DNA from: Wyeomyia smithii
Taxonomy: Eukaryota; Arthropoda; Insecta; Diptera; Culicidae
NCBI RefSeq assembly: GCF_029784165.1
Contig: NC_073696.1
Coordinates: 152,636,372 to 152,700,371 of the forward strand
Length of the DNA stretch: 64,000 nucleotides
Reading direction: 5' to 3'
The position numbers were made by a program, and so were the translations under genes. The notes below the pieces were generated by a model. The model had not been told where the DNA came from. It searched no databases and saw only the letters and a list, made by a program, of their open reading frames with translations. This document shows, in pieces, positions 11,010 to 21,509 of the stretch; the stretch's first letter is position 1, and every line of letters starts with the position of its first letter.

Positions 11010-12160
11010 ATGGCCTCTGAGCTACGACCATATGAAGCACAGAAAAATAATTTGCGTTGTAGTGGTTCTTTGGTATTTAAAGACGACCGAGTAATTCTAC
11101 CATTTTCAATTCGACTGAAAGCACTTAACTCTGCACATGGAGGGCACATAGGAGAGGTGGCGATGAAACGTGTTATGCGTGAATTTTTCTGGTGGCCCAG
11201 AATGTCAACCGATATAACTCGTTTCATAAAAAATTGTAACACCTGCGTCCAACTTTCAAAGCGAAACCCGCCGTTACCATTATGCCCACGAGAACTGCCC
11301 GAAGGACCTTGGCAAATGCTGCAAATAGATTTCCTCGCATTACCCGCCTTTGGGTCTGGAGAATTTTTAGTTGTAACAGACACATACTCGCGCTACCTGT
11401 TCGTAGTAGAAATGAAGGCAACGGATGCAGATACTACAAACTCAGCTCTGAACGAAGTTTTTCGAATGTGGGGGTACCCGTCTGTCATACAGAGTGACAA
11501 TGGACCTCCTTTCCAGAGTACCGGATTTATATCCTATTGGGAAAATAGAGGAGTGGGAGTTCGGAAATCTATACCTCTAAGTCCTCAGAGCAATGGAGCA
11601 GTTGAAAGGCAGAATTCTAATCTAACTGGGGTACAGCACTGCAACAGTATGTACACAGACATAACACGTTAATTCCACATTCGCGGCTACAAGTTACTCC
11701 TTTCGAACTAATGGTGGGTTGGAAGTACAGGGGTAACTTACCTGGTATATGGAAGCCTTCCGAATCAACTGAAGATTCTAAAGTAATTGAGGCAAAAGTT
11801 CGTGAGCGAGATGCTGAGACAAAACTTATATCGAAAAAGTATGCTGATCGTGTACGTGGGGCTAAAGAATGCGGTATTACGAACGGCGATACTGTTTTGC
11901 TTGCACACCAGAGGAAAAGCAAGACCGATCCTGTTTTCTCCGCCGAACGATACAAATTTATTGCTAGAGATGGACCATAAGTAGTTGTGATGAGCAGATC
12001 TGGTGTACAATACACTAGAAACGTCCAAGATGTCAAACTAGCACCAGATTTGATATTTCAGAGTCGTGTGATACACAACCCGAAAAAACATGTATCCCCT
12101 GTGCTAATGATCAAGTTTCGCATCAACAAAGCAGTAGACTTCTTCGACAAAGGAACATAA
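11010..12160 (+). pseudogene. Gypsy integrase
   Basis: The HHCC zinc-binding domain is visible as 'HGGHIGEVAMKRVMREFFWW' with a later 'NCNTC' pair. The catalytic DDE core shows 'MLQIDFLAL', 'IQSDNGPPF' and 'SNGAVERQN', so all three acidic residues are present. A stop at about 11670 breaks the frame, which continues through a basic C-terminal domain ('ECGITNGDTVLL') and ends with 'NRPARFNDDYIY', a tail typical of Mag-like gypsy elements. It follows RNase H directly, as expected. The product would insert element DNA into the host chromosome. Confidence 0.8.
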
Positions 12161-12647
12161 TAAATCGTCCTGCAAGATTCAACGATGATTATATTTACCA
12201 GTTATTTTACTAAACGTACCTGCTGAGCAACAGCGGTTGACACATATTCTTTAGACGACATAAGTTTTTAATGTTGTAATAAAATAATCTAAGTTTAAAT
12301 GAAACTTAAAAAAAAACACATTGCTTCTTCTCTCAAAACTAAAAAAATTTTCTGGCTTGCGATTAGTCTAATAAATAATAATAAAAAAAAAGATAGGAAA
12401 AAGTCCTGTCATTCACACAAAACCAAGTTCAGCGTATAGCCCAGCGGTGTTATCATCGGTAGTAGACACCAGCGTGTAAACAAACGTGGTACACTGAAAC
12501 AAAACTATTTGCTATAAACATTCAAATTATTTTCCAGTTACTCAAAATAACGGAACTACTAAAATTTCGATGCTAATTTTTTTTTTCAAAACTTAAAAAA
12601 AAACTAAGCAACGAATAAATAATTAAATTTTTAAATCTGAAGAGTAC
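12161..12647 (+). other. Gypsy 3' untranslated region
   Basis: AT-rich sequence between the integrase end and the polypurine tract, with A-runs and no reading frame. Confidence 0.5.
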
Positions 12648-12660
12648 GGCCGGGGGCAGA
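12648..12660 (+). promoter_or_regulatory. Polypurine tract
   Basis: A G-rich run ('cgggggcaga') ends directly before the TG that opens the 3' LTR, as expected for the plus-strand primer. Confidence 0.55.
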
Positions 12661-12858
12661 TGTAGTGAATACAGATACCGTAGTGCAGTCAAAAAAATAT
12701 TAATATCAATTGTCGGATCCATACGTATGATGCAATTTGGTCATCTGCGTAGGATTTAATATGACTAAATAATGTATTAGCACAGCACAAATGTTAAATA
12801 AAATTGGCAACCAGCAAAAAAAATTGACGCAAACTTTTGCGTTTGATCGCAACTTTTC
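12661..12858 (+). repeat. 3' LTR, probably truncated
   Basis: Matches 6143-6338 with a few substitutions (for example tgtagtgaat against tgtagtggat). Similarity ends at 12858, where unrelated gypsy RNase H sequence begins. Confidence 0.75.
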
Positions 12859-12869
12859 CGGATGCACAG

Positions 12870-13180
12870 TGACGTAAGAGGAGTGCGGATCGAGTCATTC
12901 GGTGTTCTAGTTTTGGAAAGGAAGTACGTAGAAAACTTATCCTGGAATACGACATTCTTCATCTTGAAGCTTTTGCTTTAGTGGCAACTATTAGGAAGTT
13001 TCATAGATATTTAAACAAGAATTTTTTTCATGTATATACCGACCATACGCCTTTAGTGGGAATTTTTGGGAAGACAGGTCAACACTCAATATATGTGACC
13101 AGATTGCAAAGATATATTTTAAAACATTAATTTATAATTTTGAAATGAGGTATAGGTCGTCTTCTTACATGTGTAACGCG
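12870..13180 (+). pseudogene. Gypsy RNase H fragment of another element
   Basis: Shifting frames give 'FHRYLNKNFFHVYTDHTPLV' and 'GIFGKTGQHSIYVTRLQRY'. The TDH-PL motif and the R-x2-R-W/Y context are RNase H hallmarks of gypsy pol. It directly abuts the preceding LTR and is followed by mariner-like sequence. It is too decayed for further assignment. Confidence 0.65.
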
Positions 13181-13194
13181 TCCTCTGTGAAAAA

Positions 13195-13829
13195 TGTTTT
13201 TCGCGAATTACGACCATTTCAGTGACGAAGCTCATTTCTGGTTAAATGGGTATGGTAATTAGCAAAATTGCCGCATTTGGATCGAAGAGCAACCAGAGGA
13301 TGCCAATGCACGCAGAAAAATGCACGGTTTGGTGCGGTTTACACGCTGGAGGCATCATTGGTCCGTACTTCTTCAAAGATGATCAAAATCGCAACGTTAT
13401 GGTCAATGGCGCTCGCTATCGCGCGATGATTTCTGATTTTTTTTGCCGGAAATGGAAGAGCTGGGTCCTGTTGTTATGTGATTTCAACAAGACGGAGCAA
13501 CGTGCCACACATCGCGCGAATCAATGGACATATTGCGGAATGAGTTCGGTGAGTAATTCATCTCACGACATGGACCGGTGAATTGGCCGCCTACATCATG
13601 CGATGTTATTCGCGAGATACCAGCCGAAATTCTCGAAAAAGTGACCCAAATTTGGACTTTTCGTATGGACCATTTAAAACGTAGCCGTGGCCAACATTTG
13701 AATGAAATTATCTTTAAAAAGTAAATGGCATAAACCAATTTATCGGCTCAAATAAAGATTTCATACAGTTTTGTATTTTTATGCGTTTTTTAAAAGAAAA
13801 ACCAAATTATTAAAAAATCACCCTTTATT
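13195..13829 (+). pseudogene. mariner-like transposase remnant with central deletion
   Basis: The read-out contains 'FSDEAHFWLNGY', 'QQDGATCHTSRESMDILRN', 'ISRHGPVNWPP' and, after a gap, 'IREIPAEILEKVTQ' and 'HLKRSRGQHLNEIIFKK'. These are blocks of Tc1/mariner-superfamily transposases (DDE cut-and-paste enzymes). The segment normally carrying the third catalytic residue, after the S-C-D block near 13598, is missing, and there are frameshifts near 13250 and 13370. The 3' end runs into AT-rich sequence with 'accctttatta' near 13820, a likely terminal repeat. Confidence 0.75.
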
Positions 13830-14059
13830 AGTGGGGTATAAATAGGGACATAGAAAAATTTGTCACTAGTTGTTATGCGTGCAACGGTATGGCGATAGTT
13901 CCTGAATCAAAAGTACGTCTCGCGTCGCAGCGTCTAGCGTCTCGCAGATTCTTGTGCACGTCTCCAATATTTGGAAGGAGTAAGAGACGAAGGAGGGAGA
14001 GATTTGCTACCTGAGAGTCAGAGATCGGGTGTTGCTCGTTTTTTGCGTGCAAAGCACAC

Positions 14060-15078
14060 GCCGCACAGTGTGTCCAAATCGAGAAACGGAGGGCAAAACT
14101 ATTTTTTCAAGTCCTATGTTATCCATATTTTCTAGAAAAATGTTCCGTTTACTGCTGTTCTTCATATGCTTTATTGGAATTAGTTACAAATTTCGCCGTA
14201 TAGAGGGCGCCATGCCTAACTTTTGAACGCCGAGTAACTCGAACCTCTAGGAATTGAGATTCTAGAGTTACAGCACCTTTCACAAATAAATAATTTAAGA
14301 GAAAAACCTCAATATTTAGAGGTTCGAGGTATTCAGCAAACAGTTTTGTAACGAAACTCTGCATAACTTTGCAGAAGAAACTATTCGTCTAGCAAGTCAC
14401 GTTCAAAAGTTAGGTGTTGCGCCCTCTATGTGGTAAAACTGTAGCGGGTTGCATTGAAGCATATAAAGGATAACAGGAAACAAAACAACTTTCTAGAAGA
14501 TACTTATACTGATAACATTGGACTTCAAAATTCCCTATTTCCGTCCGTTTATAGATTTAGCCCCATTGTGGTGTCTGTTCGTTCGGCATAGAAACGGAAA
14601 TGTAGTGTACGCTCCGGCCTTTGTGCTATAAAGAGCGCACAAATGCATGTAAAAATCGGTAACTTCAGTTGGCCATATATTCAAAACTACAAATAACCCA
14701 CTGTAGTTTTGTGTTTTTCTGCTAGTCAGAGAGGTACTCTATCGAATGGCTTCATAGAAGCTTAAAACTGCTTTTAAAAAGCCCTTTTAGAAAACGTCTT
14801 GTAGCTCTAAAATCTCAATTTCTAGAGGTTTGAGGTATTCAGCAAACAGTTTTGTAATCAAATTTTACACAACTTTGCAGAAGAAACTATTCGTCTAGAA
14901 AGTCACGTTCAAAAGTTAGGTATGGCGCCCTCTATACGGCGAAATTTGTAACTAATTCCATTAAAGCGTATGAAGGACAGCAGTGAACGAAGCATTTTTC
15001 TAGAAGATATGGATAACATAGGACTTGAAAAAATAGTTTTGCCGTCCGTTTCTCGATTTGGACATACTGTGCGCCGTT
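14060..15078. mobile_element. Composite inverted-repeat element (MITE-like)
   Basis: The arm at 14060-14229 ('cacagtgtgtccaaatcgag' through 'gagggcgccatgcctaactt') is the reverse complement of 14917-15078. Inside, 14300-14500 and 14813-14990 form a direct repeat sharing 'gaggtattcagcaaacagtt' and 'cagaagaaactattcgtcta'. No transposase was found. Short frames in the arms are not genes. Confidence 0.65.
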
Positions 15079-16030
15079 GGGGAACTGCATATTTATTTCT
15101 GAAGAGACGAGTAACAGCAGTTCGGATTGCACTGTACATTCGTTTCCAAAGAGACGAGTGAAAGCAGTTCGCATGTCACAGCACTCTTTATCCGTCTCTT
15201 TCCGGAGATGTCTCTGTGCAATTATGTGCAATGAAAGCGTTCGAAACTTGCTACGAACATTGCATTAAAATTTGTGTATACGAGCCAGCAGGAAGACGTA
15301 AACGGACAAAATTTCCACACAGTGCAGACATAATCAGGGTTGCCACTCACATTTTTAAATACATTTAACTACTGCACAAGAAATGTAAAGCTAGCTAAAT
15401 TTTGTTGGTTTCGTTGGAAAGTCGAGAAATTTCGTAATCAATTATATCTTTAAAACGTCGAATTAAAGAAAATAAGATGCACCTAGAAAAACAACAATTT
15501 CCTCTCTTAAATATGTGATAAACATGGGTTTTGTTGTTAACTAAATTGAAATTTTAAGTCTACTCTACAAGATGTTCTTTGACGCCAAGCATCTAACTCT
15601 TTAAGTTTAGGTGCTATTTCGTTTAAAAGCAGTAAACTGTGGCTTCATATAGTGTTGTATAATCAATTTTCTTTAATCTGTATGTTGTTCAACAAAGAAG
15701 CATGCCTTTCAAAACAATAACAATGTGCGTTGAACGGTTCATTTTTCACTTATTAAAAAGGTGTGATCCACATCCTCATAAAACACAGAAAATCTTTATG
15801 CGTGAAAACGTCGAAAACAAAATCTGTATAACTACAGCATAATCTGATTATGTGGCATCACTGGCTGTGATCAAACACCCTCTCAACAAAGAGACGCACG
15901 CAGCCCAAAAAATTTTCTGAGGTAGGAACTACCGTGACTGCGGGTAATTCCGCGCAACACATTTTCCGCGCACTCATCTTATAAAACTATTTTTCAACAG
16001 TAAATAATAGAATACGATTCTGGTCGCAGT
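15079..16030. other. Unassigned AT-rich sequence
   Basis: Contains a short local repeat around 15100-15165 ('agagacgagt...agcagttcg' twice) and otherwise nothing recognised. Confidence 0.4.
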
Positions 16031-17465
16031 GAGGAAGTCCATACTAAAAAAAATAGTCCTCCATATAATCCTGCCAGCAATGGTCAGGCGGATAGACTTG
16101 TAAGGACTGTTAAGAGGTATTAAAAAAGTTTTTGCTCGAGCTGGAAGTAGCCGAGTTTAGAGGACTAGTTTAATTCATTGTTATTAAATTATCGTAATCG
16201 CTCGACGGTGGATGGAAATTTTCCATCAGAAAGGATTGTTTCTCACCCAAAACACTAATATATGTAATCAATACGAAAAAAAAATTATAAACAATATTTA
16301 ACACGACTAACAGAGTATGAACCACTTAAACCGCTAGATGATGAATTCATGACTAAGGATAATACTGCTATAGATATAGCAGATCCCTTAACCGTTATGT
16401 ACTCGGCAATTTTAACACACGTAAGTACTCGGCAGGGTACCCGGGCAAAATGAAATGCTTCTTAATCCTTCAATTCTTGACCGATTTTCGATCTTGAGCC
16501 GTCAAAAGATTAGAAATTTTTGTCTATTTTTAGTATATGGGGCCGAAAGAGCCATTGGTCTTTATATGGTTCCCGTAAATCCGAATCTTCGGGACCATGT
16601 TCAAGGTCGGGAATCTGCTCCGAAATGGTAATTACGGACATCTAATCAAATTGACTCAAAATGAATGAAAATCAACTCTTGGAGTGGTTTCATGAATGTT
16701 GATACCAATGTTGGTCGGTTTTATCGACAATTGTACTAATTTGTCTTACCGGAACATGCTTCCGAAGATCCGGATTTACAGGAACCAGGTGTGGTCACTA
16801 ATTCATGCCGGTCTCGGATTCTAAAAGTAGACAAATTTTCCAATCTTTTGACAGGCCAAGATCGAAAATCGGTCAAGAAATTAAAGAGCAAGAAGCATTT
16901 CATTTTGTGGGTACCCTGCCGAGTACTTATGGGGTAAAAAAATTCGATATCTCCCTCGTCGACCCCCCCCCTTCTGCTATAAATAGTCTGATGATGGGAA
17001 ATGGTAAATTCCACTATTTAGGAGCATCCCATAAGTTTCAGCTGGCTGAGTTGAGGTTATCCTTGTTTTTTAAAGCAATAAAGTCTGAAAAGGTACCTGG
17101 ATACCCAGCCGAGTACATAACGGTTCAATAATCTGATGGCTGGTGATGAGGTGTGGTATAGAAATCACAGCCCTCAAAGCCGGGCCAGATGGATAAAAGT
17201 AACTTTTCTGAGACAAATTTCTAAAAACATCTTTCAGGTGGAAATTGGAAACGTTCCTATAAGCGTCCACAGGAATCAGCTCAGGATGGTGGAGTCGGAC
17301 CGGTTAGTTCGACCAAATATGGCTATTTCAGCTAGAATGTCAGGGATCACGAAACAAGTTGGAGAGAGCAGTCGAAAGAGAAAACTAATCGATATAGTCA
17401 GGAGATCAGACAGAAGAAAAATCTTGAAAAAAAAAAAACAAAACGTTGTATATCATATTAAGTAA
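16031..17465 (+). pseudogene. Gypsy integrase C-terminal half, split by a MITE
   Basis: The left part (16031-16390) reads 'SPPYNPASNGQADRLVRTVK', the E-containing end of a gypsy DDE core; the usual glutamate position is Asp (QAD instead of QAE). The right part (17139-17465) has 'MAGDEVWYRNHSPQSRARW', 'GNVPISVHRNQLRM' and a basic lysine-rich tail. Together these are the C-terminal domain following the core. About 740 bp of inverted-repeat element separate them. No upstream RT or gag was found, so this is a fragment. Confidence 0.7.
16391..17128. mobile_element. MITE inserted in gypsy integrase
   Basis: The termini 'aaccgttatgtactcggc' (from about 16391) and its complement (ending about 17128) form an 18-bp inverted repeat. 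A second, longer inverted pair lies inside: 16420-16520 against about 16805-16935 ('gaccgattttcgatcttg' mirrored by 'caagatcgaaaatcggtc'). The gypsy integrase resumes after the right end. Confidence 0.65.
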
Positions 17466-17910
17466 TGTATTGTACATTTTCGAATTTTGTTCAAATAATA
17501 TCCCTATTAATTAGTAATATCCCTATTACGTGATTCAAATTTACCTTTCAGGGTCGACTAAGAGAATATAAAAACATGAGTATTGTTTACTCATTTTTCA
17601 TGTTAACCGAATGAGTGTGCACTTTCTGAAGTGTCACTTCAATAAAATAGACTATCGAGCTTAGCAATGGGCGATCATTGAACAAAAATCGATTCTCCTG
17701 CATCGATTAATCAAAATCAATAAAATCGATTCATAGGAAAATCGAGCCTGAAAAATCGATTTAACAAAAAATCGATTTTTGTTCGGTATAAGCTTTTAAT
17801 GACTTTTTTTGTTATTTTCGCGGCATTTCGCGGGTTTTTGTGGATTTCGCGGTCGAAGCTAGATTTCGCGGAATTCGCGGCTTCCGCGAAATCGCGATTT
17901 ACCACTGTCC
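17466..17910. repeat. Low-complexity spacer: ATCGATTTT and TTTCGCGG runs
   Basis: 17500-17640 looks like the 3' end of an LTR element, with 'caataaaatag' as a polyadenylation-type signal. 17690-17790 is dominated by short palindromic 'aaaatcgatttt' motifs and 17810-17900 by 'tttcgcgg' repeats. A 17-mer 'tccctattaattagtaa' occurs at both 17500 and 17905. Confidence 0.45.
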
Positions 17911-17964
17911 CTATTAATTAGTAAGCCTTGTAAGCTCGAAATAAATTTGAATATAAATTGCAGC
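17911..17964 (+). repeat. Remnant of BEL 5' LTR
   Basis: Only the last ~54 bp match the 3' LTR end; the remainder of the LTR is absent and replaced by low-complexity sequence. Confidence 0.55.
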
Positions 17965-17997
17965 TTTGAAACTGTAAGTAACAGCTAGCAGAATTTA

Positions 17998-18687
17998 GTG
18001 TCCAATCAATTATCGCAACATTCTTCAATGATTTTATTTGTCATGAAACCCAAAGCGACGGTCTGTCCGAATATGCCAGGACCAGGAGAAACAAACAGAA
18101 GGAATTGTGTTGTGTGTGAGCGTACCGATCCGGTAGATGCTTTGTTGCGGTGCCACTGCTGTGATCAGTTCGTGCACAATTGTTGCGCAAAAGCTGGCGA
18201 TTTGATATCTGAAACGGGTCGCAATTTCGAGTGTAAAGATTGCTTGAATAAAAATCGAGATTCTAGAGTCAATGTTTCTCAGAACCCAGAAGAAGTAACC
18301 GAAAAGCATTGTCATCCAGACTCGGACGATGATTTGGTACAGTGTGACCGTTGTGATCATTTTCTGCACTTCAGCTGCGCCGGAGTGAATGAATCGATAT
18401 GTGACCCTGATCGCAGTGTTGTTTGTAAGCTGTGCGCAGAGAAAGATGAATTGTTATCAAGCATCTCTAGGCGCTCGAGTCAAAAGTCTCACAGTAGCCG
18501 TAGCTCGATGCAGTTGGCATTAAGTATGAAGAAATTAGAAGAAGAAAATTTACTCCGCATGAAGCAAATTGACGAGGAGGAAAAATTTAGGCGAACTGGT
18601 TTGGCAGCAGAGGAAACACTTATGAAGAAAAAGTTTGAACTACTTCAAGCAGCACTTAATCGCGTTGAAGATGATTCCAGTAAGTAA
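17998..18687 (+). CDS. BEL gag N-terminal part with PHD-like cysteine/histidine domain
   Basis: A 229-residue frame with two Cys/His clusters: 'CVVCERTDPVDALLRCHCCD' with a later H-N-C-C pair, and 'HCHPDSDDDLVQCDRCDHF' followed by further cysteines. The spacing resembles PHD fingers, often found at the start of gag in mosquito BEL elements. The last third is a charged helix 'MKKLEEENLLRMKQIDEEE', probably coiled coil. No ATG is needed at 17998 if a methionine near 18028 is used. It precedes the main gag region with a stop at 18685. Confidence 0.6.
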   Translation: MSNQLSQHSSMILFVMKPKATVCPNMPGPGETNRRNCVVCERTDPVDALLRCHCCDQFVHNCCAKAGDLISETGRNFECKDCLNKNRDSRVNVSQNPEEVTEKHCHPDSDDDLVQCDRCDHFLHFSCAGVNESICDPDRSVVCKLCAEKDELLSSISRRSSQKSHSSRSSMQLALSMKKLEEENLLRMKQIDEEEKFRRTGLAAEETLMKKKFELLQAALNRVEDDSSK

Positions 18688-18699
18688 AGTGCAGTTAGT

Positions 18700-20345
18700 G
18701 GGCGAGTAGTTAGGGAAAATACTGCGTCGTGGGTTGAAAAAGCAGGACAGACAGAAGGAGCAGGCAGTAATGCTACCACGTCGCTCATTAAGCAAATTAA
18801 CCAGCAGTTTCCACCGAGCGGCAATAAGACAACCGCTCAATCACAAACCGTTTCTATAGTAGAACACAAGGCTGGATGCCGTGCATCATATACGCTTGTA
18901 CCGACACCGTCGTCAGGAACTGAAATGCAATACAAAGTTGTCGCAGTCGATTCGATAACAACAGTGCCTTCAACAAGACAAAATGTTCCGGTTTCCGACA
19001 TCGTCAGAAATGTTTTATCCTCACCAATAGTTCCAACACCAATTTCTAACAAGATCGCTTCAGTAGAAGCAAATGATTTTACTTTTCATTCATCACCACA
19101 AGTGTTACCACCGAAGTCAGTCACAAACGCTATGACAACTATATCGTCGGCTCAAGTGCTGCCTGTATTATCAATTTCACATTTTGATACACATAGATTG
19201 AGCCCAAGAGGACATTCAAGGTCAACCCTCCCCAATATTGATGAGGAGTCAACGTCGGGAGGTATCACGAGAGCAGATTACTACAATCATAGGAATGACA
19301 ACGGTCGTGTAACAACAGCGCCAATAATAAATACGATCGATCCCCTCGATGCCTTCGTACAGTATTCCTTTGGTTTCACATCCACCACCGCGGTTGGAGC
19401 CGTACACTCAGCCAAAGTATGAATTGGAGCCGTTGCACAATGTAACAACAATGCCGACAAATACGAACCAAACATATAGGTTCGAGCAAGGGGATTACAA
19501 AGCACCTCTACCGATTCGTTCCATGATCACAGTGCCATCATCGGGGCAGGATTGGCCGGTATTATGCGGTTTCCCAACGATCAACTCGTCTACAAGAACA
19601 GCATCGCCCGCAAATTTTGGTATGAATGCTGCTCTGCCACTAAGTAAAACAAAGGCGCCAGGAATTCCTCCTGATGGGTGTGGACAAGTCAATTTAGGAA
19701 CGAGCGTAAACATTCAAATTACTGTAATCTCTCACGGGACGGGGCAGACCAATCAAATAAACTCAGTTGGACCGAATGCAATACAAATAGCATATCAAGA
19801 GAACTACCAGTTTTTGCGGGAGATCTCCAGGATTGGCTCATATTCTACAGCTCATTTCGCAACTCTACTGACGTATGTGGTTACAGCGACGCAGAAAATT
19901 TAGCACGTCTTCAACGATGCTTGCGGGGTCACGCGTTAGACGCCGTGCGGAGCCGACTCCTGATTCCTGAGTCGGTTCCTCGTGTAATAGCCACTCTACA
20001 GCGATTGTATGGCCGACCAGAGGTTATAATAAATGCTTTACTCAAGCAATTGCGTGGCGTGCCAGCTCCGAGGGCAGATGACCTCAAGACATTGATTAAA
20101 TATGGCATGGCAGAACAAAATCTACTAGACCACATGGTTGTAGCGGAACAGCATCATCATTTGTCAAATCCCATGTTACTCTAGGAGTTGGTAGAAAGAT
20201 TGCCACCGAATTTCAAACTGGAGTGGGCAAACTATAAGCGAACGAAAATAAACTTGAATTTGAGCACGTTCGCAGAATTTTTGGAGGATTCGGTCGCAAT
20301 GTTGATGTTGTTGTTGATCCCATCCCTGCGACGCATGTAAGGCAA
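18700..20345 (+). pseudogene. BEL gag central region
   Basis: The first 700 bp are a Ser/Thr/Pro-rich linker in one frame (18925-19422), followed by another (19349-19903). The recognisable gag domain (about 19780-20345) reads 'LPVFAGDLQDWLIFYSSFR' and 'RLQRCLRGHALDAVRSRLL', the block shared by BEL gag proteins (DUF1759 type), then 'LYGRPEVIINALLKQLRGV'. A stop interrupts at 20182-20184 and the frame resumes 'ELVERLPPNFKLEWANYKR'. At least three frame breaks are visible, so no complete gag can be made. Confidence 0.7.
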
Positions 20346-20463
20346 GATAAACACAAGCGGGAAAATCATTCGAAGGAAAAGTTATTCATTCACCATACAG
20401 AGACGAGCACAGGCTCAGGTGACAAAGAGATTTGTTCTAAAGATTCTAAAGAATCGAAACCGG

Positions 20464-21298
20464 TAAAAACATGTTCCTATTGTAATAAAAGTGGACATAT
20501 AGTTGCTGATTGTTTTTCATTCAAACGATTAGATGTAGAGGGTCGATGGAAAGCCGTTCGTGAAAAGAATTTGTGTCGCATTTGTTCCTTCATTTGATCC
20601 TGACCATGTCGGTCGAAACGAGAATGTGGAATTGATAATTGTCGGTTACGTCATAATTCGCTGTTGCATTCCACAGCCCCGAAGAGAAATCAACAAGATT
20701 TCCCGAATAATTCTACGAACAGGAACAATATCGTACATCAAAACCATCATTTTCTGAAGGCGTGTTCGCTCCTGCGTTATCTACCAATCACACTTCATGC
20801 AAACGGTAAACAAGTTAAATTGTTCGCATTTCTAGACGACGGATCAACATCGACGATCATAGAAGCGGAAACTGCGGAACTGCTGGGAGTGTAAGGTCCA
20901 CAGGAATCATTGCATTTTTGCTGGACAGGTGATGTGACGAGAGTGGAAGAACAATTGCAGCGCATTCAACTGAGTGTTGCCGGAGAAAGTATGAAAAAAC
21001 AAAATACTTTGTCGAACCTACGAACAGTTAAACCACTTAAATTACCGAGCCAAACATTAGAATATACAAATATCTGTCATAAGCATCCGTACCTTAAAGG
21101 GTTGCCCATAATAAGCTACTCCTGTATCAGACCAAACCTCATTATTGGAGTCGATAATGTGACACTAATCAGTACGCTGAAGATAAGAGAGGGAGGTAGT
21201 GGGGGTCTCATAGCCGCTAAAACGAGGTTGGGCTGGAGCATTTACGGTCGGAATTTGGGTCCCAGAGATCAAGAGCATCTGCACCTCCACACGATTCC
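20464..21298 (+). pseudogene. BEL zinc knuckle and protease region
   Basis: 'CSYCNKSGHIVADCFSF' at about 20470 is a CCHC knuckle. After a frame shift comes the aspartic protease active-site block 'LFAFLDDGSTSTIIEAE', then a stop near 20892. The next frame (20910-21298) carries the post-protease segment with 'RPNLIIGVDN' and 'GGLIAAKTRLGWSIYG', typical of BEL pol between protease and RT. The frame is cut at the 13-bp target duplication of the inserted non-LTR element and resumes at 26824. Confidence 0.75.
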
Positions 21299-21509
21299 AA
21301 ATAATGAAGTTTTTTTTTTTTTTTTGTTCACACAACATTTATTTGACACGGCACAATACAAATTAATGTTTTACGGGGCCAATTAAATCTAATGCCTTAT
21401 GGTCTAGAATATCTTATAATCTATAGGCAAATTCTTTACCCTCGCTGCCGACTACGAGCTGAAACTAAATCTAATACTAAAACTAACATGGTTTTTTTTT
21501 GTTTCGCTG

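Larger units (their letters stand above)
6143..12858 (+). mobile_element. Ty3/gypsy LTR retrotransposon, near complete but decayed
   Basis: The element is bounded by nearly identical ~196-bp LTR segments (6143-6338 and 12661-12858), both starting TGTAGTG. Between them lie a putative primer-binding site, gag modules with coiled coil and zinc knuckles, and pol in the order protease, reverse transcriptase, RNase H, integrase, which is the gypsy order. Stops (8061, 9955), a frameshift near 10260 and a deletion near 10460 inactivate it. GTAAGT donors and AG acceptors in gag suggest that its RNA was spliced. The LTRs differ at only a few positions over the shared part, so the insertion is fairly recent despite the broken frames. 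Confidence 0.85.

Noticed and set aside
17998..18687. Host PHD-finger protein
   Set aside because: The PHD-like cysteines are followed by BEL gag and pol on the same strand, so it belongs to the retroelement.
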